From: Prinia subflava
Taxonomy: Eukaryota; Chordata; Aves; Passeriformes; Cisticolidae
NCBI RefSeq assembly: GCF_021018805.1
Contig: NC_086259.1
Coordinates: 6,510,501 to 6,574,500, forward strand
Direction: 5' to 3'
DNA length: 64,000 nucleotides
Part shown: one piece after another, positions 1 through 12,420 of the stretch
Layout: the number at the start of each line of letters is the position of its first letter
How positions within the stretch are numbered: position 1 is the stretch's first letter
The notes under the pieces: model-generated
What the model was told of the DNA's origin: nothing
Databases searched by the model: none
Seen by the model: the letters and a program-made list of their open reading frames with translations, nothing else
Translations under genes and position numbers: made by a program

Positions 1-612
1 AAACCACACTGCAGTTATTCCAAAAGGGCAGGAGGACCTGGCTACAGGACACACCCCATGTGAGGGGTACCTGCAGCCAGGTCCTTGTGCTGCCAACAGG
101 TTGTGATGTGTGGCAGTCACAGCTGCAGTTGCATATCTGGTTGCACACAGTGGACTATATGCACTTCACATTATTGAATTCTGTACTTCTGGCCTCCACA
201 GTGTTTTGTATGCTGAGATTCTGTGATGATGGGTAGAAAAAAACCTAAGGTTTTTTTTTCTACAAGGAAGTTAAATTTTAAACCAGCTAGTTGGTTCATA
301 CAACACCTCCTAGCTCTTGAACAATCCTTCCCATCTCTCCATTCTGCACACCTCTGTCTCATCTGCTCGTGGCCATCTCTTTTCTAAGCCAAAAAGTGCT
401 GATCTATTCAATCTTTCTTCACCCAGGAAGATATTTGGTGTTTTGTGGGCTTCCTCAGAACATTCTCCAGTTCAGAGGCAGAGCTGGTGCCTCCAAGGTG
501 GCCTATAAACATGGAAGTACTGAGGATGTCACCAAAAAACCCCAAATCACAATTTACTCCTGTGCTCCTGGCACGGGGACCAGGCACCAGCCAGAGCTGT
601 CCCACAGAACAC

Positions 613-693
613 TTTAAGCAGTTGGTTGGGATGGGTTTTAATGCTCGAGTGCTTAACAGTAAGCATATGCTTAAGCATTTTAACACCTGACAG
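613..693. repeat. ancient amniote MITE-like repeat fragment
   Basis: Contains GTGCTTAACAGTAAGCATAT followed by GCTTAAGCATTTTAACACCTGACAG in close order. This resembles the 'AAGCATGTGCTTAAGTGCTTTGCTGGATCAGG' type of short repeat scattered through bird, turtle and crocodilian genomes. Divergence is high and the boundaries are approximate. I do not assign a family name. Confidence 0.4.
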
Positions 694-1920
694 ATTTGAT
701 AAATGAGCTGATAGGAGGCTACTACTGTAGTCAAAAATACACCTAGTAGTACTTTCAGAGAAGCACAAAAACATATGAGATATTTGAACTGCCAAAGACC
801 CTTGCATTCTGTTTCTTCAAGAGATTTTTATGAGATAGTATTTGCTGATGTTTTTCTTAAAAACACAGAACCATATTTTATTTTATATAATTCAATTACT
901 TCTTTCTATCCAATAAAATAAGCTCATTCAAATAAAATCAGAATTACTCCCTTCTTTTGGCTAGGGTACAGCATCTTTTGTACCCAGCTAAGCAATCTTC
1001 ACAGTGCTTGGCAATAATCCTGCTTAGAAGGGCAGGATTTAGAACAGATGCAGACTTCTCCATGTTGGGGTGCTACCAAGTTCTCTGTTGATTAGTAGGG
1101 TGCATAATTGGGTATGACAGAATATAGATTTCTGGCAGAAAATAATTTCTAATGGTAGAAGCCACTTGCTGAGGACACCCACTTCAATTAAAGGTAGACC
1201 AAGACTCTGAGTTAGGATGTTAACCCCATGACTTCTCCTAGACTCGCTATTTCTGATTTTAGAGTCTGGGATTCATTGTCTGGTTGTGTCATTAACAGAA
1301 AAAAACCCATGAAAATAATGTACAAACTTAGAAATGAAAACAAGGATTCACCTGAAAAGAGTTTGCTGAATCTGTCTTGCATGCAGCAATAACCTTTGAT
1401 CATAGAATACTATATAAATCTGATGCAAACACTACATCCTGATATACACTGACTTCCAGTTAAACAAAAGATCTCAAAAACATTTAGTTTTCAACTAATC
1501 ATTGATGGGGAGGGGGAAGTTAAGCTCCTTGTGTGCAGTGTCAGCCCTCTGTGCATATTGTTCTCTCAAGTGCCTCCTGAACTGAAATCAGTGAAAAACC
1601 AAATTCTGACTCATCACAGAAGTTCTGAGGAGATAAGGGTCTGTTTAGATGCCATGATACAATGCTTATTACAAATCCCACATAAGTCACACAGAGCCTT
1701 TCTATCGGCTTAAATTTTACCTCTGTTTTAATTAAAACTTCTCTCAAAGTAACAAGTCTTTTGTGTTTTAATACCTTCATCTGCTTATTTTGGATCAGAC
1801 AGCATGTTCACCTCACTCTAAAGCAAACGAAGGGGTGAAGCAGGCTGTGTTACAGACAGACACAGGGATATGAGGTTGCCATCAACCAGACCCAAGTCCC
1901 TGCTTTAGCATGTGTTTATC

Positions 1921-2012
1921 TCCTTGAAATCAGCAATAATCCTGATGTGCTTAACGTAAGGCATGTGCTCAAGTGCTTCATTTGATTAAAGCCTGACTGA
2001 TTGGGTAAAGGC
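1921..2012 (+). repeat. ancient amniote MITE-like repeat fragment
   Basis: Reads GTGCTTAACGTAAGGCATGT then GCTCAAGTGCTTCATTTGAT, in the same order and orientation as the right half of the short repeat best preserved at 54014-54113. Only the right part is recognisable, and the element is clearly old. Confidence 0.45.
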
Positions 2013-2173
2013 TTTTGATCTTGGCCTCTTCTTCGAAAAGAAAAAGAAAGAAAACAGAGATCAGTCCTAGACAATCCTATTTCCAGCAGTGTGTGTGCCA
2101 CTGTAGCTGCTCCAGGGGAGGGATGAGCTCATCTGGCATGAGAGGAACCCGCCTGGCCCTGCAGCTTCCTCAT

Positions 2174-3012
2174 GGGGTCACAGGTCCCCACAGACCCCCC
2201 AGCTGGGCCATGGGGTCACAGGTCCCAACAGAGACCCCCCAGCTGGGCCATGGGGGTCACACATCCCCACAGACCCCCCAGCTGGGCCATGGGGTCACAG
2301 GTCCCAACAGAGACCCCCCAGCTGGGCCATGGGGTCACAAGGCCCAACAGAGACCACCCAGCTGGGCCATGGGGTCACAGGTCCCAACAGAGACCCCCCA
2401 GCTGGGCCATGGGGGTCACACATCCCCACAGAGACCCCCCAGCTGGGCCATGGGGGTCACACATCCCCACAGAGACCCCCCAGCTGGGCCATGGGGTCAC
2501 ACATCCCCACAGAGACCCCCCAGCTGGGCCATGGGGGTCACACATCCCCACAGAGACCCCCCAGCTGGGCCATGGGGGTCACAGGTCCCCACAGACCCCC
2601 CAGCTGGGCCATGGGGTCACAGGTCCCAACAGAGACCCCCCAGCTGGGCCATGGGGGTCACACAGCCCCACAGACCCCCCAGCTGGGCCATGGGGGTCAC
2701 ACAGCCCCACAGACCCCCCAGCTGGGCCATGGGGGTCACACATCCCCACAGACCCCCCAGCTGGGCCATGGGGGTCACACATCCCCACAGAGACCCCCCA
2801 GCTGGGCCATGGGGTCACAGGTCCCAACAGAGACCCTCCAGCTGGGCCATGGGGGTCACACACCCCCACAGAGACCCCCCAGCTGGGCCATGGGGGTCAC
2901 ACAGCCCCACAGAGACCCCCCAGCTGGGCCATGGGGGTCACACACCCCCACAGAGACCCCCCAGCTGGGCCATGGGGGTCACACACCCCCACAGACCCCC
3001 CAGCTGGGCCAT
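2174..3012. repeat. minisatellite, 21 copies of a 38-41 bp unit
   Basis: Twenty-one tandem units each end in CCAGCTGGGCCAT and begin GGGGTCACA. They total 839 bp, about 40 bp per unit. Units differ by one G in the leading G run and by presence or absence of AG in CACAGAGAC/CACAGAC, so lengths are 38-41 bp. At least five variant types can be read: AGGTCCCC, AGGTCCCAAC, ACATCCCC, ACAGCCCC and ACACCCCC. A decayed 22nd unit follows to about 3050. The array gives long repetitive open frames in several frames because there are no stops in the unit. These are not genes. Confidence 0.97.
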
Positions 3013-5625
3013 GGGGGTTGCATGTTGTGGCAGCCAGGCCATGGGGGCCGGCTCTCAGAGGTTTCCTGCAGCTGATGGAAAGGGCACAGGCTGGCACTGG
3101 CACTGGCACTGTGGTGCAGAGCTTTATCTGCACCAGGGTCACTCCTGAGCTCCCCACACCCACCCAGGCCTGGGGCTTGGCACTGCACTGGCTCCTGGCA
3201 AGGTGGGCAGGATCCCATGCAAACACAGCCAGGGGAATTGGCCAGGTGTGATGCTGAGAGACCTCAGCACGGCTTGGCACTGCTAGCTTGCTCCTGGGCT
3301 ACTGCATTTTCCGAAAGGAGACTTAAAATCTGCCACCAAAATTCCTCACGCTTCCCTCTGTTGTTCCACATCCATGTCTCCTGTGTGGCTGGGAATGCCC
3401 CATAAGCATTACAGATCCAAATGGGACAGCAGGCAGGAGTGCAAGGACAAAGAGTTATACAACTTACACTTTGCACACTCACACAAAACTTCTGGAGGTT
3501 TTCCACCAGGTCTGTATCAACTTTTCCTTGCACAAAAGGTTTCACTCCAAGTCTTTGGAAAAGTTCTGGCCTACGATCACAGACAAGACTCACATGGAGA
3601 ATGCAGCAATTCGTAGAGTTAAAAATGTCAGCTGCTTAACACTGCACAGCCACAGTACAAACCAAGATGGGAAACATATCGAGCTGGAGCTACAGGGGAG
3701 TTTCAGGCATAAAATGTAATTGCTCCAACTGGAGTTTAGCCAGCACACCAGGATTCACACCCCTGTCCTGCAAAAATAATGCAATGAGGTGTATGAACTG
3801 CAAATAGTCATGACCTCAAATTTATGACTAACAGACATCTAAGCATAGTTTTTCCAGCAATACTGTCCTCTCCCAGCACCATACTGGGATATTTGGTCTG
3901 TGTTGACTCAAAGAGGAGAATACTGCCCACTGATTTACCAGCACCACTAGGCAAAGTATGATGAGTCTCTTTGGAGGTCCCTTACTCAAATAATGATGCC
4001 TTGCAGCTTGTAGATTTAACAGCATCATAGCATTAATTGGCATAATTGCAACTGCAGCACAAAGATCCTGTACTTCCCAAAATACTTTCTTAAGATATTA
4101 ACTTAAGCTTTTTATCAATGATACCAGATATATTTTATTGTACTTTTGAACATTACAGTAATAAATACAGATAATAATTTTTAGAGAGAGTATGAAGAGA
4201 GATACAGAAAACTATTAAATTCCTTTTTATATCTACGTTGAAATTTGTGCTCCAGAAAAAAAGAAATTCAATCTTAACTTATGTGCATGATTCCTCTCAT
4301 ATTAAAAAAAGATTTTATGGTACCACAGGTCTAATGTTACCCATCAAAGTGTTTTCAGAAAAATTCACATTTGTTCTGTGGAAAATGTTTCAGGGAGGTA
4401 TTTCCGTTCCTTATGGAATAAAAATATAATAATAATTTTTTAAAAAGTAAAAAAAAAAAGTTAAAAAAAAAAAAGTTGGGAAATTAAAGAATCAAAATGT
4501 ACCATGACAGAAAAAAATACTTCTTTCAGAAAACCTTTAGGAAATATATAGTAGAGGATATGTGTTTGTCATCTCAAGAGAAGACAGAGGTTCTTTTCCC
4601 TCCCCCAGTAAATCCTACAGTGACTTGTCTCATCAGAAAACAACAAGACAGCAAGAGGATATGCCCAGGGTAGAAGAGACTGGCCCAAACCCTTGGGCTG
4701 CTTTGGCTCTGGGCATGGCACAGCTCCCCCAACACAAAGTGCCCCTCCAGTACCAGACCTGCATTCCACTCCTGTGTTGATATACTTGGGAGATCTAAAT
4801 AAACCAAACAAGGCATTTGCAACTGAAGAATTTTTTCAATTGTAGTCTTTGGACAAATTTTGGTATCTAGCCAATATCTTAAAATATGTATTTTTAAACA
4901 CAACACAAATGTTGCAGCTCACTGACCTGTAAAACAGTGAGAACATAAAGAACAGTGAGTATTAAAACCACTTTAAATCCCTCTAGCTCTCAATGATAGA
5001 CTGTACTGGGAGAAAATACAAGGGGATACATTTACACCAAGTTCTGTTCTCATTTTTAAATGATTCCATAGCATGTACAGACTCCAGCACATTGGATAGT
5101 TATTTTTGATCTGTGCTGCATTTTAAACACAACAGTTTTTAAAGGAATCTGATTAACTCAGTGTTACAACTGACAGAAAAGTGACAAGGTCCAGCAGAAA
5201 CAGATGTTCCCTGCAACTTGCTTCTTCCATCCCACGTGTCTTTTAAGCAACATTCAGATTCCATTTGGCACTTCTCCCAATATTTTTTCCCCATCTTTAA
5301 TGCAATTGTAAGAAAATTTGACGCTTATCTCACAGCTATAAATTTAATAGCAATATTAAAGAACATCACTCACATTAAATCTAAGAAAGTGAGACCATGA
5401 TAATGTGTATAGTTTTATGCTAATCCCTTACCAGTACTCTTGTGTGCTCTCTTTTGCTTGCATTAATACTCTGTTCGAAGTAGATTAGTCTGTGCAAACC
5501 TGCCATGCCTGCTGCACTCTGCCTGTGGACCAGCACAGCCACACTGAGGTGCCACGGGCAGCTTGGAGCCCTAGAGCCAGGAGTACTTCTGTGGCTCATA
5601 CCTGCACTCCTTCCTGTGTTATCTC
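3013..5625. other. intergenic spacer, no gene
   Basis: No coding or RNA gene is supported. Short A-rich runs occur at 4443-4475. The segment just right of the minisatellite (to about 3250) stays GC-rich and the rest is AT-rich. Confidence 0.6.
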
Positions 5626-6167
5626 TGCCCTGGTTCATTTCCTTGTAGCTGTTAGAGTGCTTGTTTTGGGTTTTTGGGATGAGAACAATGACAGTAACAG
5701 GCTGATGCTTCAGCTGTGCACGGCAGCTCATGCTGCCCTGCTAGCAAGGGGGCTGGGGGCAGGACAGGCTGGGAGGGGATGCAGCCAGGACAGCAGACCC
5801 CAGCTGGCCAAAAGGAACTCCCTTAACACATGGTATCATGCTCACCAGAAAAACTGGGGGGGAAAGCTGGCCGGGGTCCACTGCTTAGGAACAGGCTGCG
5901 CATCCCTTGGGGGGTGGTGAGCAGGTGTTTTTTATCTGCATCACTTGTTTTTCTTGGGTTTTATTTCCCTCTCTCTTTTTATTTTCCTTTTCATTATAAT
6001 TTAGTATTATTATTGTCATCATCATCATCATCATCATTATTTTATTTCAATTATTAAACTGTTCTCAGTGCACAAGTTTGCTCTGATTCTCTTATCCATC
6101 CCATCAAGAGGGCGGTGAGCAGGCACTTGTGTGGGGTTTGGATACTGTCTGGGGTTAAATCGTGACA
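5626..6167 (+). mobile_element. solo LTR of an ERVL-like endogenous retrovirus
   Basis: The left end reads TGCCCTGGTT and the right end GGGGTTAAATCGTGACA, so the element has TG...CA termini. Internal blocks match the passerine ERVL LTR pattern: TTGTTTTGGGTTTTTGGGATGAGA, then GACCCCAGCTGGCCAAAAGG, then GCTGGCCGGGGTCCACTGCT, then CATCACTTGTTTTTCTTGGG, a polyadenylation-like ATTAAACTGTTC, and a terminal CTGGGGTTAAAT. The flanking bases are ATCTC (5621-5625) and ATCTG (6168-6172), a 5-bp target-site duplication with one substitution, as expected for ERVL elements. No viral coding region lies on either side, so this is a solo LTR left by recombination. The left end has a small deletion relative to the type I recall. 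Confidence 0.85.
6016..6037. repeat. (TCA)n microsatellite inside the LTR
   Basis: Seven TCA triplets lie within a TAT/ATT-rich stretch that is a normal low-complexity zone of this LTR type. Confidence 0.9.
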
Positions 6168-9100
6168 ATCTGGAAACATGGGTCACTGCAAACCAAAATG
6201 CATGCCAGTTACAGGAGTACTAGCACAAAGAAGTGTCAGTGTATTGTAGGGGAACCCTAAAGAAGTGTCTGTTAGTAGTACAGCATGGAAAAGCAAAAGA
6301 ATTTAGATAGGAAGATCCCAACCCCATAATCATATCTGCTCAATGTGAAAAGCTTTAAAAACAAAAGAAGGGAATGTACGTGTGTGTATATCATACAGTT
6401 TAATAACTCTGCTGTAACTACAAATTAATTCAAATCTTGTACTTGCATTAAAAATGAACTCTATCTATTTTATGTTGATCATTAACTAAGAATATTTCAC
6501 ACTAGAGATTTGTCATATTAAGGAGAATTGAAACCACTTATATCAATTAATTGTATTATACATAATCTTTACATAGATTATCAAAAATAATTTAGATTCT
6601 ATATTAAGGAAATATTAAATATGAATTCTGCAAGGAGTCATGACCCAAAGTCCTGCCTATATAATATTATGGGATAGGAAAAGAAATGACAAAAAAAAAG
6701 GTGCAAATCAAAAGGTGATTGTGAGAATTCTTCAGTGAAATTTCTCCCTTGAAAAATGCAGTGTAATACAACAGAAATGCTTCATGAATTCATGTCAGTG
6801 TCCTTAGGGACAAGGGCTCACATGTGGGAGGGAGAAAGACGGGTTACAGCCTGGTGGTAGCAACAAGTGCAGGAAATAAGAGGTCCTAAATCCATCAGGA
6901 TGAGAACCTGAAGCTGTTTCTCCTCCTTACCAGACAGTCTTGGTTTGGACTTTCCTCCCTCCATTCCTCCTTTTTAAGATAATTCTACTTCTAACAACAA
7001 AAACAATACACTACCATAACAATATTAGTTTTTTAATTTTGAATAGTAAAAAAATATTCAAGGCCTTGAAGCCTTAGTATTTTTCACTCATTCCCATTTT
7101 TCATGGATAAATTAATCCTACTAACCTATACAAACAAAGTCCTATAAAGGCCAAAGAAATACAGAGTGAAAGAGAATATGAGTTTATTACAATTAAGAAA
7201 CTTCTGAACATCACCAGTACAAACTCCTACAACACCATCAATGCCAAAAGCTTTGTGAGTACTGCCCCAGTTTACATCTCTGTACAGGACCTGGCAGACA
7301 CTTCAAAGCAGCAGGAAGAATCTCCCATCTGCAATGGGAGGGAACCACAGGGGCTGGAGCACCCCAAGACATGAAGAAGTGCATTAGAAACCACCAGAAG
7401 TCCAGAAAAAACCATAATGATCTAGAACGAGCTGTGCTGTTCCCTCTGGTTCTGCATCAGGGCAGGATTATTGACATGGGAAAGGGAAATAAATACTTAT
7501 TTAATAATTGGTTATCTCTTCAATAAAATGAGCTTTGAACACGGTTAACAAAAAAGAGTCTAAATTAAATGTCAGTTATTTATTTAGGGGCTGTACCAAC
7601 CCAGATGAGCTGAAGCAGTCACACAAGACAACACCAGCAATATCACTTAGACGATACCTATTTTTCTCAACCCAGAGAGGGTAATAACCTATTCTACACG
7701 AGACAGAAGTGATGCACAACCTCAGAGTTACCATGTCTGCCTTTACAGACCAGTAACATTTCATATATAACTGTCATGACGCTTCCACAAAAATACATAT
7801 CTCCTGCATGTCAAAACACAGAGCTTTAAGATTGCTTATCTTCCCTCAGAGGAAGGAACTGTAAGCCTCTGCCACAGCAGCCTCCATGGGAGCGTGTCCA
7901 TTACCTTGTTTTGGCACAGTGCAGTGCCTGGCATTCTTCACGCAACCTGCAGATAGCCCAGATACTTCTTGGAAAGAGATTTCAGTCCAAACCTCCCCAG
8001 AATGTTATTGGAGCCCCACTCAGTTCTGGCTATAACCTTGAAATAACCGATAAAAGGGTTTTTGACATGCTAACTACCAGATTTACAAGCAGTAAGTGTA
8101 CATGCTATAGATCAAATTTCAATAATGTTATAAACTTCTTCCAGAAGGAAATATAAACTTAGATTAATATTTCTGATTTTGTAAGAGTTCCACAGTCACC
8201 AAGCAGTCCACAAAGAGAATTCCTAAAGACAAAATAAATTACTAACTTTACCTCTGAATAATTCTGAGCATCAGTGCCATATCATCCTCATATCTCTCAT
8301 TACCCCGTGCCTTTTCCACACAGGACAAATTGAAGATAGGGGAAGCTTCAGAAGTCCCCAAACCCCCTGGATGTCAGGACCCCATGTGCTGCCAGAGAGA
8401 TGTCTCAGCATGTTGCAAATGCAATTTGAGAATTCTGGACTTGGAAATGGGCTGCTTAGCTCTGGGAGGATGCAGAGAATCCATTAATTAACAAGTGACA
8501 GGAGACATACCCATCTCTTCCCTTCACCATCCCGCCGGGAAGCGAGAGGAGCGCTGAGCATCCCCAGAGCAGAGGCAGCCTGTGGGGCTGGGGAATGGGA
8601 CTGCAGCTCCCCACACTGCTGTGCGACTCCCACCTTTCAGAGGAGCTGAGACTTCAGCAGCTTCTGCTTCTGCCAGTCAGCTGAGACTTTCCTCACCGTC
8701 TGAAGTGCAGAAAAGAAAGGAAAAGCAGTAATGCCATGCCAAGGGAAGGGCTGCTTGTCACATTACCATAAACAAAGGCATCAGACACAGACAGTATTAA
8801 ACAGGAATATTCCTTCATTGAGGAAAGTTGTCCACAATTTAATCCATTCTGATACAATTTTTAATGCAGCTGGTATTTTACCTTATGATTAAACCTGAGA
8901 ACAATCAGCAGAACACCACCGTTTGTATTTGCAAAACCCAGACTAGCGCTCAGCCTCAAAACTTCAAATATTCTGGAAAAAGACTTTTTCAAACTTTTCT
9001 ATCTAGTAAGCATCCCTAGGACTGCCTGTCCAAGAGCAGCCAGTGTGACCAGCCTGTCACAGAGCCAGGGAGCCCAAACCTGAGCAGTGTTAACCAGCAG

Positions 9101-10429
9101 CTCTCTGGTCCCTGTTCCCTCCAGCCACACCTGGGGAGGGCACAGAGACAAACTCGGTGGAAGTGGCTGTGTCTCACCAGCAGGGAATGCATCACCTTAT
9201 CTCCAGATACAGGAACTGTAACCAAGGGTTCCACAGTTACACAGGGAAAACTTTGCTACAGAAAAATTAAGGGAATTAAAAATTCAGCATGGCTGAACAA
9301 TCCAACCCATCTCAGGCTCCAGCCTTTGATCTTCTCCCCTCCCTTCCATTTCTTCGCTAGAAGCACATGGATAAAATTAGAAACATGCACAAAATAGTGA
9401 TCTTCGTTCAAACAGTCCCATGTTTACCCTCTGCCACCTACTTTGTCTACAGCTTTCTTTCAAATAAATCATACAATTACTCTTTCCCACCCACTCTACA
9501 TTTTACGTGACATTTGGTTAACAAATAAACTAACCCTTAATAAGAAAACTATTGTCTAAATAAGCACTAATACTTTAAATTAAGTACTTTAAATACACCT
9601 AATTATGTATTTAATCAGGATTAACAGGACATGTATAGTATGCTAACTAAACACAAAAATTAGATTACTTAAAAGGTATTTATTGGGTTTGAGAATTATA
9701 AAGAAAAGAAGAATTTTTACAAGCTGACATATATATAATTTTAATTTACTTTAAATATCATTAATGAAATAAATGCTTAAGTCCAGTGATATAACTCATA
9801 TTTGCTTTGTGTCTAAAATTACACATCACAAAAATAAGATTGCTTCCATATGATATACATAAACATACTTAACCTGGAAGCATACAGCTTTCTATATCCC
9901 ACATCTCTACCTCGGAGCCTCACTGGCTTATTTCTACTGGAATCTGGGAATTTGTGGTCTCCAGAAAACATCAGCCTTTTGAAATAATTTTCCATTCAAA
10001 TTCAGATCAATATTTTATTTAATCCCCCTCCCTCATTTTTTCCTCCTCCTTCTCCCTTGCCTGAACTTTTTACAGACTGGAAATCCATCAGAGCTGCCCA
10101 GGGCGATGCCTGCTGGAAGCCTGAGGGTCTGTCTGGGAATTCTCCTTGTGTTCAGGGCTGGGATGTTCCAGTGCAGATGTAAATCCAGAGAGCTGAGGCC
10201 CGGGATGCGGGGCAGGTTTCTGGTGTGGCTACCTTCGAGCTGCAAGTGCTGGCAGGCAGCCACGGAGCCACGCAGGTGACCTGGCAGGGAACCAGACAGA
10301 TTTACAATGAAAATCTGCTTAGCAGGCTAGGTTCTCTGGGAAGATTCATTGAAAGCCAGATGTTTTTGTGAAATGTTTTGCTTTTGACGAATCGGCATTT
10401 TCTGATGGAAAAAAAACCAACAAACTTTC
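6168..10429. other. intergenic spacer, no gene
   Basis: No gene is supported. 9480-9860 is strongly AT-rich. Around 8520-8700 the composition becomes GC-richer without a reading frame that looks coding. Confidence 0.6.
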
Positions 10430-11010
10430 TCTCCAAAAATTTCCTCTTGAGCTCTGCCGGCAGCTGCTGCTGCCAGGAGGAGCCAACAGTGACACGGCAA
10501 GGTTGGGGACAGTGTCCCAGGGCCTCGCAGCTCCTGATCCAGAGCTGCCCACCACAGCTGAGGTTCCAGGATGAGTCCTGCTGCTCTCCTCCATCCACCA
10601 CAGCAGTGGGAGCTGGCCCACAGACAGCCATCCCCAGCACCGGTGTCCAGACACAAACGCTGGCTCCACACCAAGCAGGGCAGCAGCAAACACTGCAGTA
10701 TCTTCAGGGCCTCTCAGGAGCCCTCTCTCCTTCCACCAGCCCCAGTGTGGACACTCAGCAGCCTGGCAATCCCCTGGGGATGGTATCAGCACCACATCTG
10801 CCTCTCTCCTCACCCCCAGTGCTGCAGTTTGGGGGTGGCACAAGGGCCAGCAGGGAGCTGCTGGTGGGTGCCCCTGCCTCGGGCTGTGCCATGCCCCCAG
10901 CAAGCCCAGCAGAGCCCCGGTGGCAGCACACCAGGAACCTGACGAGCTCTAACTTCCAGCCCTTCCTGCCACCTTCTGCTGCGTGCTGACACCAGCAGCA
11001 AAAGGCAGCC
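10430..11010. other. GC-rich block, open on both strands, probably non-coding
   Basis: The block is locally GC-rich, so stops are scarce. One open frame of 203 codons on the plus strand (10378-10989) overlaps one of 185 codons on the minus strand (10346-10903). Neither translation contains a motif, domain or repeat I recognise. Both are rich in Ser, Pro, Gly, Gln and Cys, as expected from translating GC-rich DNA. No flanking splice signals or promoter-like CpG cluster were seen. An unannotated lncRNA exon cannot be excluded. Confidence 0.35.
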
Positions 11011-11944
11011 GGCGCTTGACAGCTGAACACAGCTCAGACAGATAACGGCTTGTGTCTAACAAAGCCACTCCTAATAAAAGAAATAGGCATAAAAGCAGAG
11101 AAAAGGACTGAGCTGCACGCAGGGCTTGGGGACTGACTGAACGGTGGTGCTTCTTTCATACCATGAGTTATCTGGAAGTGGCACTGAAGGCGAGCACATG
11201 AAAAGTGCTGATGAAAACCCTGCTTTAAAGACTTCTTTTTCTGAGGCAAGAAATGCTATATGTCTTTCTCTCAGCAGCAATCCAGACCCACTACTTTATT
11301 TCTGGTGCTAAGTAAATGGCACACATTAAATAGTCACTAGGTCTTCAGAAACTTCACCTCCAATATTATTTTAAAGGAGTTTCAGCTGCTAAAGATAATG
11401 TTATTTGATTTTCTAGACATAGCTACCTTTCAAATTAAAGGTTTTATTTTTAATACACAAAGTTTAAAAAAAATCTCTTGAATCCATCACATTCAGAACA
11501 TCTGTCTGTCCCAAAGTCTCAAAACATTAACACATTCTTTGACTGTAAATATGTTAGAATATCCAAATAACTGTGTGTCAAATGTGACACTTTCTTGTGC
11601 TAGTGAAAACCAGATGAAATTCATCAACTTCAGTAGATTGCAGATTTAGAGTTCTGTAAATAAGGGAAAAAATTGGCCCTGCACTTTAATTAACATTTTA
11701 AATCAAATCTGCATTTGAAAATGTGCCAGAATTGGAAGAGATCATAAATAACCTTGGTCTGCAATATTATACTAGAACATACTTGTGCCTTCTTTGCTTT
11801 AAAAAAAAAAAAAAGTGTTTTTTATCTAACGATAATTATGGTTGTGCTTGAAATGATCCCCCTTAAATTCTTCAGGAAGGTTAAATGAATGAAATGGCTG
11901 AATATTAATATTTTCCCTTTAGTCAGGGATTCAAAACAATTCCC

Positions 11945-12420
11945 CACAAAACACGAGGGCCGGCAGATTTGGAGAGCTGTGTCATTAACAGCCGCTGTCA
12001 TTATTCTGCTTACATGCTTGTTCTGCAGAGACCATATTTTCAGTAATAAATAATGTTTTGAAACAAACAGGTGATTTCTGTAAGAAGAATCGACAGTATT
12101 TTTTGAAGGCAGTGGTTTCTGTAGAAACCTTTCCTCTCTTTGTCCTCTCCTATCTGCAGGGTATTGACAGCTCTGACAAGACTTTGATTATCTAGTCAGC
12201 AGGAGCCTGAGACTTGTCACTTGTCAGGTGTGAGCCGGCAGTCACGCCGCTGATGAAACAATTGAAAGGAGATAGGCTGAGCATGAGGAGGATCAGGGTC
12301 ATCAAGCCCAAAATGTACGCCTGTCTAGTAAGGGGATGGCTTACACCCTCATTAATGACTCCAATAAGGCAGCAGAGGAGGCGGGGAGGAGCTGGAGCAG
12401 GGAAATAAGAAACGCAAAGG
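11945..12420. promoter_or_regulatory. candidate conserved non-coding element (enhancer-like)
   Basis: The sequence has balanced composition, no simple repeats and a dense set of developmental transcription-factor-like sites. These include TGTCATTAACAGCCGCTGTC, TTGACAGCTCTGACA (TALE-type GACAG), CACTTGTCAGGTGTGA (E-box/T-box like) and GATGAAACAATTGAAAG (SOX-like). CpG dinucleotides persist in an otherwise CpG-poor region. No coding frame continues through it. That it is an enhancer is inference; only alignment would prove conservation. Confidence 0.3.

Larger units (their letters stand above)
1..2173. other. intergenic spacer, no gene
   Basis: AT-rich non-coding DNA. The open frames are short, overlap on both strands and match no protein family I know. 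The only recognisable content is two fragments of an ancient interspersed repeat near 613-693 and 1921-2012. No splice-flanked exon, RNA gene or CpG-rich promoter is visible. Confidence 0.6.

Noticed and set aside
2015..3251. Long Pro/Gly/His/Trp-rich repeat reading frames (up to 377 codons) on the plus strand and one on the minus strand
   Set aside because: They are translations of the 40-bp minisatellite in several frames. There is no splice, domain or promoter support.
10346..10989. Overlapping 203- and 185-codon frames on opposite strands
   Set aside because: GC-rich DNA with few stops. No recognisable protein motif and no splice context. Kept only as a GC-rich block.
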